Of a DNA stretch of 64,000 bases, positions 1 to 6,981 are shown piece after piece. The notes beneath the pieces were generated by a model that had not been told where the DNA came from, ran no database searches, and saw only the letters and a list, made by a program, of their open reading frames with translations. This DNA is from Longilinea arvoryzae. Lineage in GTDB: Bacteria > Chloroflexota > Anaerolineae > Anaerolineales > Anaerolineaceae. The DNA lies in NCBI RefSeq assembly GCF_001050235.1, contig NZ_DF967973.1, forward strand, positions 141,351 through 205,350. The letters are read 5' to 3'. The translations under genes were made by a program, and so were the position numbers. Numbering within the stretch: the first letter of the stretch is position 1; every line of letters starts with the position of its first letter.

Positions 1-1
1 C

Positions 2-553
2 ACCACTCAACGCCAGGCCGGAGTGATCCCTGCGCCGAACCGGCTCAACCAGAATTTCTCTGCCTCCGCGCCCAACCGGAAATGGGTTAGTGATTTCACC
101 TACATCGAAACCGCCGAGGGATGGTTGTATCTGGCAGTGGTACTGGATCTGTTTTCGCGCCGAGTGATTGGCTGGGCAATGAGCGCCAAGATGGATACGC
201 AATTGGTGGTGTCTGCCTTGGAGATGGCGTTGCTGGGCCGCCGTCCACCGGCTGGCCTGCTGCATCATTCCGACCAGGGTAGCCAGTACACCAGCGCCGC
301 TTACCTCAATTGCCTCAACACCGCCCTGGCGGAACTCAGCATGAGCGGGGCAGGCAACTGCTACGACAACGCCGTGATGGAGAGCTTCTTCAGCACCCTC
401 AAAACCGAATGCGTCACCGGCGTTTTCTTGACCCATGCCCAGGCTCGCACAATCATCTTTGAATACATGGAGGTTTGGTACAATCGCCAACGACTACACT
501 CGACTTTGGGCTATCGCAGCCCGGTTGATTTCGAACTAGGTCTCACCCTTTAA
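2..553 (+). CDS. IS3-family transposase OrfB, 5'-truncated by window edge
   Basis: This is the C-terminal part of an IS3-type integrase-core transposase, which cuts and joins DNA ends with a DDE active site. The frame is open back to base 2, so the gene continues to the left; an internal ATG occurs at 23. Catalytic residues are visible as D in WVSDFTYI, D in HHSDQGSQY and E in ESFFSTLKTE, followed by the usual YNRQRLHSTLGYRSP end motif. About 180 residues are present against roughly 270-290 for full OrfB proteins. It is followed at once by a candidate IS right end. The visible catalytic core is intact. Confidence 0.93.
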   Translation, partial: TTQRQAGVIPAPNRLNQNFSASAPNRKWVSDFTYIETAEGWLYLAVVLDLFSRRVIGWAMSAKMDTQLVVSALEMALLGRRPPAGLLHHSDQGSQYTSAAYLNCLNTALAELSMSGAGNCYDNAVMESFFSTLKTECVTGVFLTHAQARTIIFEYMEVWYNRQRLHSTLGYRSPVDFELGLTL

Positions 554-554
554 T

Positions 555-581
555 TGTGTCCATTAAATCGGGGTAAGCCCA
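555..581 (+). repeat. Candidate right inverted-repeat end of the IS3 element
   Basis: Immediately after the transposase stop codon comes TGTGTCCATTAAATCGGGGT and a few more bases ending in CCCA. The reverse complement starts TGGGCTTACCCC, which fits an IS3-type terminal repeat beginning with TG. The left end lies outside the window, so the match between ends cannot be confirmed. Confidence 0.5.
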
Positions 582-680
582 ACCTTCATGTCGGATCTCC
601 GGGGGCAAGCACTCCAACCAGTAGCACAGCCGGGTCGCGCCTCCGATTCGACCTACAAGACACTTTTCCCTTCTCTTTTT

Positions 681-717
681 TTTCTCCGTGTACTCTGTGT
701 CTCCGTGGTGAATCCCC
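681..717. repeat. Dispersed CTCCGTG/CTCTGTG repeat, copy 1
   Basis: A pyrimidine-rich run is followed by CTCCGTGTACTCTGTGTCTC and CGTGGTG. It lies a few bases beyond the stop codon of the minus-strand gene ending at 720. Related copies occur near 2440, 19100-19260, 20000, 20120, 25310, 36080 and 51035. Confidence 0.7.
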
Positions 718-719
718 TC

Positions 720-1385
720 TTATTCTTCCGGCGGCGTGAAGCGGAAGCCCTGCTGGCGCATCCAGGACTGCCCGTCCTCGATGCCCCAGCTCTCGACGAT
801 CCTGCCATCCGCCACGCGGAAGATATCGCACTCGGCCCACACCGCCTGGCGGTTGTACTCGCTGCTCGTGGCACGGTTGATGGCGTACACCGCCACCAGG
901 TCGCCCTGCTCGACCACGCGCTCGACCGTCGTCGTCAGGTCGCGGGCCTCCTCTTCCAGGTAGTGGATGAAGGCGTCCCGGATGGCGCCGAAATGCTGGT
1001 CGAAGCCGGCCACCAGCCCGCGTTCGACCGTCGCCTCCAGCAGTTCCTCGCCGCGCCGGAGTTGAAGCACCACCCGGGTGCCGATCACCCCCTGCCCCCA
1101 CAACCCGGCCTTCAGAGCCTCGTAACCGGTCCAGGTGTGCTGCGCGTCGGCCGCCTCCAGAATCTCGTCACCCGGCAGCACCAGGCCCACGGCCGGGCCG
1201 CCCGGCGCCACCAGCCGCACCAGCACCTTGTCTTCGCGTTCGGTGGTCAGCAGCCCACAGCCGACATAGGGTGGGTTGTGGCTGATCGAACTGGCGTCGA
1301 AATACTCGTCGATCAAATCGAAGCGCCGTTGATTCAGGATTTGCTCGAAAAAACCAATCACCGTCTCGCGGGGCATGCGTTTCAT
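720..1385 (-). CDS. SnoaL/NTF2-like protein with an inserted PDZ-like segment
   Basis: The 221-residue protein starts like SnoaL-type NTF2-fold proteins (residues 1-45, RETVIGFFEQILNQRRFDLI) and ends like them (residues about 129-221, with FRVADGRIVESWGIED). Between these halves, residues about 46-128 read as a PDZ-like module: V-RLVAPGGPA, then LPGDEILEA, then GTRVVLQLRRGEELLEATVERG. A PDZ inside an NTF2 fold is unusual. SnoaL-like proteins are often small-molecule cyclases or hydrolases, but no catalytic residue can be assigned here. The start has a very strong ribosome site, AGGAGGTGACCC, directly before the ATG. Function is unknown; the SnoaL-like assignment is firmer than the PDZ assignment. 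Confidence 0.75.
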   Translation of the reverse strand: MKRMPRETVIGFFEQILNQRRFDLIDEYFDASSISHNPPYVGCGLLTTEREDKVLVRLVAPGGPAVGLVLPGDEILEAADAQHTWTGYEALKAGLWGQGVIGTRVVLQLRRGEELLEATVERGLVAGFDQHFGAIRDAFIHYLEEEARDLTTTVERVVEQGDLVAVYAINRATSSEYNRQAVWAECDIFRVADGRIVESWGIEDGQSWMRQQGFRFTPPEE

Positions 1386-1548
1386 GGGTCACCTCCTGAG
1401 GAGAACAAGAACCGCTGAGGTTGAATCAGCGGCTGGGAAGAATGAGGAACGTGTTCCGCACGAGGATGAAGTTGGCAAAGGTCAAATTCATTATAGGGAG
1501 TTTGAGAGGTAGAGGCAAGGAAGAGAATTGGGGGAGGTGAAGAGTGAC

Positions 1549-1582
1549 GCGGTAGGGGCAATTCATGAATTGCCCCTACCGC
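1549..1582. repeat. Perfect 34-bp palindrome (REP-like), copy 1
   Basis: The two 17-base arms are exact reverse complements and share the core GGCAATTCATGAATTGCC with two further copies. This copy overlaps the 3' end of the neighbouring Y1-transposase gene, whose stop codon lies inside it. Confidence 0.95.
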
Positions 1583-2168
1583 TGATCGGGTTTGCCCTTA
1601 AAGGGTTTTCATCGTCCTCCGTCCACTTGCCCGGGTTACCGACGATGTATGACTGGATGCGCTGGTATTCTTCTTCGCTTTGTATGATGTGCTCGTAATA
1701 ATTTCGTTGCCAGACGAGGATGACAGGCGAACCCAGGATCTGATTGATCCGTTTTGCAGTGTTCATTTTTAAGTAACCAACCACCAACGGCAGGGTCATC
1801 CGACGCAGTTCCATGCGTTGGGATAATCGATCCTCCGGGAAATTCTGTAGAGGCAATTCATGAATTGCCTCTACAGAATTTCCGGGGGCTGCGGCGTCAT
1901 CCTGAATCTCCACCACCCCGTGAAAATGGTTAGGCCTGACAATCGCCGCGCCCAAATCGATGGGTGGATACCGGTTCGGCAAGGACATCCAAACCTCCTC
2001 GACGATGCGCCTGATGGCGTTCAGGCGCATCTCACCGTTTACAATCTCGCCGAACAGGCTTTCACGCCCGCGTGTGACGAGCGTGATGAAATACGCGCCG
2101 GGCTGCGAATAATCATACCCGGGCAGGCGGATCGACTGGCGGTCGTGAATCGAGTGATCGAAATTCAT
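1563..2168 (-). CDS. REP-associated tyrosine (Y1, IS200-like) transposase, RAYT type
   Basis: The 201-residue protein belongs to the Y1/HUH nuclease family related to IS200 TnpA and to RAYT proteins, which nick and move palindromic REP elements. Diagnostic features are LPGYDYSQPGAYFITLVTRG near the start, the HUH motif in RPNHFHGVVE, and a late NYYEHIIQSEEEYQRI segment carrying the presumed catalytic tyrosine. The start at 2168 is chosen because GGAGG lies 7 bases upstream. The gene ends inside one palindrome, begins just beside another, and carries a third inside its coding sequence, encoding roughly GNSVEAIHELPLQNFPED. That in-frame insertion lies after the HUH motif and may or may not be tolerated. 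Confidence 0.88.
   Translation of the reverse strand: MNFDHSIHDRQSIRLPGYDYSQPGAYFITLVTRGRESLFGEIVNGEMRLNAIRRIVEEVWMSLPNRYPPIDLGAAIVRPNHFHGVVEIQDDAAAPGNSVEAIHELPLQNFPEDRLSQRMELRRMTLPLVVGYLKMNTAKRINQILGSPVILVWQRNYYEHIIQSEEEYQRIQSYIVGNPGKWTEDDENPLRANPISGRGNS
1838..1883. repeat. Perfect 46-bp palindrome inside the RAYT gene, copy 2
   Basis: Arms of 23 bases (1838-1860 and 1861-1883) are exact reverse complements around the shared core AGGCAATTCATGAATTGCCT. The palindrome keeps the reading frame of the transposase open and adds a stretch unlike anything in typical family members. Confidence 0.95.
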
Positions 2169-2199
2169 GATTGCCCTCCATAGAGATGAGTGGCCAGGC

Positions 2200-2241
2200 C
2201 GATCGTGTAAGGGCAATTCATGAATTGCCCTTACACGATCG
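2200..2241. repeat. Perfect 42-bp palindrome upstream of the RAYT gene, copy 3
   Basis: Two 21-base arms meet at 2220/2221 and share the GGGCAATTCATGAATTGCCC core. It lies about 30 bases upstream of the transposase start codon, so the gene is bracketed by palindromes. Confidence 0.95.
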
Positions 2242-2404
2242 CCAATTTTGAACTAAATCATAGCATGCGGCCTCGCCCGGTCACCGCCAATCCGCATTCC
2301 GAATCCACGCCTCACCCCCTCACGCTTCACCTCCCACATAGAACAAACTATCCAAAAGTACAGGGGAGTCCTTTCCGCTTTGCGGTAAAATGGAGGTCGC
2401 CTCT

Positions 2405-2500
2405 GTATTCAGCTCTTAACGTTTCCTCTGAGCTCTCTGTGATCTCTGTGGCTTTTTTCTTCCCTTTCTTATCTCTTAGGACTCTATGAACTCTGTGGCT
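2405..2500. repeat. Dispersed CTCTGTG repeat, copy 2, covering an exporter start codon
   Basis: The stretch contains CTCTGTGATCTCTGTGGCTT, then CTTATCTCTTAGGACTCTATG and AACTCTGTGGCT. The ATG of the following ABC transporter is inside the repeat, so the repeat contributes the translation start region. Confidence 0.7.
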
Positions 2501-4381
2501 ACCGCTTCCTCTTCCACCTCTGAATTCACCCTCCCCGACCGCTTTCACACCGACCGGCGCTCGCCCTGGCGTTGGGTGTTCTCGCATGCCGTGCACAACT
2601 GGCACCTGTGGCTGATGGCCATCACCGGCTCGATCACCAACGCGGTCGCCGCCGGCTGGGGACCCATGCTGATCGGCGCGGCCTTCAACTTTATCGTTTC
2701 CAAACCCTCCGACTTCCATTTTCTGGGTCAAATCGCCATTCTGATCGCCATTTCGCAGGGCTCGCGCGGCGTCTTACAGCTCATGCGCAACTTCGGCTTC
2801 GAGCTGCTGGCCCAGCGCGCCGAGCGCGACGTGCGCGACGAGCTTTACACCTCGCTGCTGGGCAAGAGCATGACCTTCCATTCGCTGCAGCCGGTCGGCG
2901 ACACCATGGCCCGCGCCACCAACGACGTGCGCGAGGTCAACTTCATGTTCAGCCCGGGCTTCAACATGGTCATCGGCTCGCTCATCTTCCTGGTGGTGCC
3001 GGTGGTGATGGCCGTGCAGTATCACCCCTCGCTGGTGATCACGCCCATCCTGTTCATCATCATCTACTTCATCCTGCTGCGGCGCTACCTGCGCTCGCTC
3101 GAACCGGTCACAGACGAGGTGCGCGTCTCGTTCGGCGCGCTCAACATGCGCCTGGCCGAAGCGCTGGACGGCATCGAGGTCGTCAAGGGCTCGGCCCAGG
3201 AAGCCAGCGAAAAGGAGCGTTTTGCGCACAACGCCATGCGCTTCCGCGACGCAGCGGTCCGGCAGGGCGACATCGAAGCCCGCTTCCTGCCCTTCCTGGT
3301 GCTCAGCATCGCCTACGCCTTCGGCCTGCTGCACGCCATTTTGCTCTACCGCCAGGGTCTGCTGCGGGTCGGCGACGTGGTGGGCTACTTCGGCCTGCTG
3401 CTGATGCTCGATTTCCCCACCTTCAGCTCCATCTGGGCCTACTCGCGCATCGCGCTGGGCCTGGCCGGAGCGCGCCGCATCCTGGAAGTGATCAACCGCG
3501 AGAACAACCTCGACCAGAACGCAGCCGGTTTCAAGGGCCCCATGCGCGGCGAGATCGAATTCGACGCGGTCAGTTTCTCCTATTCGGCCAATTCGGCTGC
3601 CGCCGGCGGCGCGCTGGTCATTCCCGGTTACACCGATGAAGGCGCCCGCCATCCGGTCCCGCCCCGCGACCTGGTCCGCCCGCTGGAACCGATCGAAACC
3701 GACGCCCCGAACGATTCGCTGGCCGGCCTGAGCTTCAAGGTGCCAGCCGGCAAGACCGTGGCCATCGTCGGCCAGACCGGGTCCGGCAAGACGACGCTGG
3801 CGCGCCTGGTCAACCGCACCTACGATGTGAACGCCGGCGGCGTGCGCGTGGACGGGGTGGATGTGCGCGATTGGAACCTCGAAACGCTGCGCCGCGGCAT
3901 CTCGATCATCGAGCAGGATATCTTCCTCTTCTCATCGACCATCGCCGAAAACATCGCCTTCGGCCAGCCCGGCGCCACCCAGGAGCAGATCGAAGCCGCC
4001 GCCAGGGCCGCCCAGGCACATGAATTCATCATGACCTTCCAGGACGGTTACCAGACCGTGGTCGGCGAGCGCGGCGTGACGCTTTCGGGCGGCCAGCGCC
4101 AGCGCATCGCCCTGGCGCGCGCCTTCCTGACCGATCCGCGCATCCTCATCCTGGACGATTCGACTTCGGCCATCGACTCGGCCACCGAAGACCGCATCCA
4201 GCGCGCCATTTACCAGGCCGCCAAGGGCCGCACCACCCTCATCATCACCCACCGCCTCTCCCAGATCCGCTGGGCCGACCAGATCGTCGTCCTGCGCCAG
4301 GGGCGCATCTCCGCCATCGGCACGCATGACGAACTGCTGAAGAGCAGTGAGGCATATCGCAGAATTTTCGCGGGGGCGTGA
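2486..4381 (+). CDS. ABC exporter half-transporter, degenerate-site subunit
   Basis: The 631-residue protein fuses a six-helix exporter membrane domain (about residues 35-330) to a C-terminal ATPase domain. Motifs seen are Walker A GQTGSGKTT (near 428), signature LSGGQRQR (near 532) and Walker B ILILDDSTSAID (near 555). The usual catalytic Glu after the Walker B Asp is Asp here, the mark of the degenerate-site subunit in heterodimeric exporters such as TM287/288 and BmrCD. An extra, mostly polar stretch of roughly 45 residues (about 365-410) separates the first ATPase strands from Walker A. The partner follows 123 bases downstream. Substrate is unknown; drug, lipid or peptide export are the family options. 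The annotated start lies within a dispersed repeat and has only a poor ribosome site. Confidence 0.93.
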   Translation: MNSVATASSSTSEFTLPDRFHTDRRSPWRWVFSHAVHNWHLWLMAITGSITNAVAAGWGPMLIGAAFNFIVSKPSDFHFLGQIAILIAISQGSRGVLQLMRNFGFELLAQRAERDVRDELYTSLLGKSMTFHSLQPVGDTMARATNDVREVNFMFSPGFNMVIGSLIFLVVPVVMAVQYHPSLVITPILFIIIYFILLRRYLRSLEPVTDEVRVSFGALNMRLAEALDGIEVVKGSAQEASEKERFAHNAMRFRDAAVRQGDIEARFLPFLVLSIAYAFGLLHAILLYRQGLLRVGDVVGYFGLLLMLDFPTFSSIWAYSRIALGLAGARRILEVINRENNLDQNAAGFKGPMRGEIEFDAVSFSYSANSAAAGGALVIPGYTDEGARHPVPPRDLVRPLEPIETDAPNDSLAGLSFKVPAGKTVAIVGQTGSGKTTLARLVNRTYDVNAGGVRVDGVDVRDWNLETLRRGISIIEQDIFLFSSTIAENIAFGQPGATQEQIEAAARAAQAHEFIMTFQDGYQTVVGERGVTLSGGQRQRIALARAFLTDPRILILDDSTSAIDSATEDRIQRAIYQAAKGRTTLIITHRLSQIRWADQIVVLRQGRISAIGTHDELLKSSEAYRRIFAGA

Positions 4382-4504
4382 CGGGTCAATGAGTTCTGTG
4401 TTCTGAGGAAGAGACCGGAATTTCGTCTCAACCACTGATCTCTTCCCCCATTACTCTTCACGCCTCACGCTTCACCCATTACTCATCACTTACACAGGTT
4501 CACC

Positions 4505-6325
4505 ATGGGATTCTTTGCTGGCCTCGACGCCGAAAAATACGACAGACAATACTCCGACCGGCAACTTGCCCGGCGGGCGGTGGCTTATTTCAAGCCCGTC
4601 GCCGGAAAACTGGCCTGGCTGGTGCTTTTTACGCTCATCGTCGCCGGCTGCGGCGCGCTGCTGCCAATTATCGTCTCCAACGGGATCGATTCGATCCAAA
4701 ATAACCCCGCCGCTTCCCCGGCCCTGCTGATCGCCGGCTTGGTGTTGCTGGTGGGCGTCACGGGCTGGTGCGCCAACTGGGCCGCCCGGCGCCTGGCCGT
4801 GCGCGCCATCGCCACGGTGGTCTACCAGTTGGCCGTGGACGCCTTCGCGGCCGCTTCTTCTCACGACTTGTCGTTCTACGACCAGTTCTCCTCGGGCAAG
4901 GTTGCCTCGCGCATCACCTCCGATACCCAGGATTTCGGCCAGCTCGTCACCCTCATCAACGACACCGCCGCCCAACTGGTCGAATCGCTCATTCTGGTGG
5001 TCGTCCTGCTCAACATCGACCCACTGATGACACTCTATCTGCTAGCCATCGTGCCCGTCGTGGTTGTGCTGACCCTGCTCTACCGCAATCTGGCCCGCAA
5101 GGTCACCCGCAACGGCATGCGCGCCATGGCCAATGTCAACTCCACCATCAAGGAAACCGTCAGCGGCATCTCGGTGGCCAAAAACTTCCGCCAGGAAGCC
5201 CACATTTACACTGAGTTCATGCAGGCCAACCGCACCGCCTACAACGTCAATGTGCGCCGCGGCCTGGTGCTGACCATCGTCTTCCCCACGCTGAATGCGC
5301 TGGGCGGCCTGGTCTCCGCTGCCCTGGTTTACTTTGGCGGCCTGTCGGTGGCGGCCGGCGCGGTCACCATCGGGGCCTGGTACATGTTCCTGATGAGCTT
5401 CGACCGCTTCCTTTTCCCGGTCCTCAACCTGGCCTCCTTCTGGACCCAGGTGCAGAACGGCCTCTCGGCCGCCGAGCGCGTCTTCGCCCTCATCGACGCC
5501 GAACCCGCCGTCACCCAGGTCGATGCGCAGCCCGCCGGTTCGCTGCGCGGCGAGGTCGAATTCGACCACGTCACCTTCGAATATAAAACCGGCGAACGCG
5601 TGCTGGACGATTTCAAACTGCGTGTAAAACCCGGCGAAACCCTGGCCCTGGTCGGGCACACCGGCGCTGGCAAGTCCTCCATCGCCAAACTGATCGCCCG
5701 CTTCTATGAGTTCCAATCCGGCAACATCCGCATCGACGGGCGCGACATCCGCTCTTTCGATCTGACCGATTACCGTAAACACCTCGGCATCGTCTCGCAG
5801 TCGCCCTTCCTCTTTTCCGGCAGCGTGCTCGAAAACATCCGCTACGCCGTGGCGGACGCCAGCCGCGCGGAGATCGAATCCATCGCCCACCAGATCGGCG
5901 GCGGCGAGTGGCTGGAAACGCTGCCGGACGGGCTGGACAGCGAGGTCGGTGAACGCGGCGCGCGGCTTTCCATGGGCCAGCGCCAGCTCGTCTCGCTCAT
6001 GCGCGTGCTGGTGCAGAAGCCGGCCATCTTCATCCTGGACGAGGCCACCGCCAGCATCGATCCGTTCACCGAAGTGCAGATCCAGCAGGCCCTCAACCTG
6101 ATCCTCAAGCGCACCACCAGCTTCCTGATCGCGCACCGCCTGTCCACGGTGCGCTCGGCTGACCGCATCATCGTCATCGAAAAGGGCCGCATCATCGAGG
6201 AAGGCAGCCACGATGGGCTGCTGGCCCGGGGCGGCCACTACGCCACGCTTTACAACACCTACTTCCGCCACCAATCGTTGGAATATATCGAACAGGCCCG
6301 CGAGCGGTTGGCGATTAGCAGTTAG
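4505..6325 (+). CDS. ABC exporter half-transporter, catalytic-site partner
   Basis: The 606-residue protein has the exporter membrane domain (residues about 25-330) and an ATPase domain with Walker A GHTGAGKSS (near 383), a non-standard signature LSMGQRQL (near 488) and Walker B IFILDEATASID with the catalytic Glu (near 510). This complements the upstream subunit exactly: the proper Walker B here would pair with LSGGQ there, while LSMGQ here would pair with the Asp-type Walker B there. The two therefore probably form a heterodimeric exporter with one active and one degenerate ATP site. The 3' end is partly duplicated at 6771-6848. Transported substrate cannot be told from the sequence. Confidence 0.94.
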   Translation: MGFFAGLDAEKYDRQYSDRQLARRAVAYFKPVAGKLAWLVLFTLIVAGCGALLPIIVSNGIDSIQNNPAASPALLIAGLVLLVGVTGWCANWAARRLAVRAIATVVYQLAVDAFAAASSHDLSFYDQFSSGKVASRITSDTQDFGQLVTLINDTAAQLVESLILVVVLLNIDPLMTLYLLAIVPVVVVLTLLYRNLARKVTRNGMRAMANVNSTIKETVSGISVAKNFRQEAHIYTEFMQANRTAYNVNVRRGLVLTIVFPTLNALGGLVSAALVYFGGLSVAAGAVTIGAWYMFLMSFDRFLFPVLNLASFWTQVQNGLSAAERVFALIDAEPAVTQVDAQPAGSLRGEVEFDHVTFEYKTGERVLDDFKLRVKPGETLALVGHTGAGKSSIAKLIARFYEFQSGNIRIDGRDIRSFDLTDYRKHLGIVSQSPFLFSGSVLENIRYAVADASRAEIESIAHQIGGGEWLETLPDGLDSEVGERGARLSMGQRQLVSLMRVLVQKPAIFILDEATASIDPFTEVQIQQALNLILKRTTSFLIAHRLSTVRSADRIIVIEKGRIIEEGSHDGLLARGGHYATLYNTYFRHQSLEYIEQARERLAISS

Positions 6326-6364
6326 CGATTGACAGTTAGCGATTGGCTGTTAGCGGTTCGTTTT

Positions 6365-6514
6365 GTAGGTTGGGTTGAGTGATGATAACCCGAGCTCTGA
6401 GGTGTATGGGCCGGAACGAAACCCAACATTCCGCAACGGCCGTGAATGTTGGGTTTCGGGGTGAATTCGATTCCGTCGAAATCCCGAATTTCCTCACCCC
6501 TCAACCCAACCTAC
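6365..6514. repeat. MITE-like repeat (GTAGGTTGGGTTGAG family), copy A
   Basis: A 150-bp element with terminal inverted repeats GTAGGTTGGGTTGAG and CTCAACCCAACCTAC. An inner inverted repeat, GAAACCCAACATTC with GAATGTTGGGTTTC, makes the middle a strong hairpin. There is no coding capacity. Closely similar copies lie at 9675-9824, 9842-9991 and 19838-19984, with a half copy at 52398-52463. Confidence 0.93.
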
Positions 6515-6564
6515 GATCTGTTAATAACACAATCTAAAAGAATGTTTCATCCGTGGGGGATGGT

Positions 6565-6693
6565 ATGGCCAGAGCAAAAACGTCTTGTCCTCCCTACGAA
6601 ACCAGGGTACTTGTAGATTACGTTCAACATTGGTGGCAAGATAGTCCATACAATGGTGATGGCGGAACGCGTACTACAAATCTCCCCAATTAA
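6565..6693 (+). CDS. Possible 42-residue small protein
   Basis: An ATG preceded by a G-rich stretch (GTGGGGGATGGT) opens a 42-codon frame ending in TAA at 6693. The predicted peptide is polar with a central YVQHWWQDSPYNGDGG segment and no membrane helix. It is followed by a hairpin and lies downstream of an ABC exporter pair. No family is recognised. It could be a peptide related to the exporter, the surviving end of a decayed gene, or chance. Confidence 0.3.
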   Translation: MARAKTSCPPYETRVLVDYVQHWWQDSPYNGDGGTRTTNLPN

Positions 6694-6715
6694 TCGATAA
6701 CGACCTTCAATTTAG

Positions 6716-6754
6716 CACCCGTGCCATTGGATCATTGCGACCCTGGCACGGGTG
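6716..6754 (+). terminator. Hairpin downstream of the 42-codon ORF
   Basis: CACCCGTGCCA (6716-6726) and TGGCACGGGTG (6744-6754) are perfect 11-base arms around a 17-base loop. There is no strong T run after it, so it may be a weak terminator or a mobile-element remnant. Confidence 0.4.
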
Positions 6755-6770
6755 TATACGATTGATCGCC

Positions 6771-6848
6771 GATTACAACACCTACTTCAGGCATCAATCA
6801 CTGGAGTACGTCGAACAGGCAAGGGAGCGGTTAGCAGTTAGCCATTAG
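6771..6848 (+). pseudogene. Remnant of an ABC exporter C-terminus
   Basis: Read in frame, this stretch gives YNTYFRHQSLEYVEQARERL followed by a stop three codons later. It matches the last residues of the exporter ending at 6325 (YNTYFRHQSLEYIEQARERL) at nearly every position but with many silent differences. It is the tail of a third, otherwise deleted, paralogous exporter gene or of an old tandem duplication. Confidence 0.75.
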
Positions 6849-6981
6849 CCATTAGCCGTTAGCCTTAGCTGGCGCAGGCCTGCCCCGCTATTCAGGGTTT
6901 CCAACCCCCTATCGGGTACAGGCCGAGCGCCTCTTCTCATCGGTCTCCGACCACTTTGCTGACCACCTGCCAATTCCTCCT

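Noticed and set aside
588..1418. 276-codon plus-strand frame opposite the SnoaL-like gene
   Set aside because: Antisense shadow; the minus-strand gene has a strong ribosome site and a recognisable fold.
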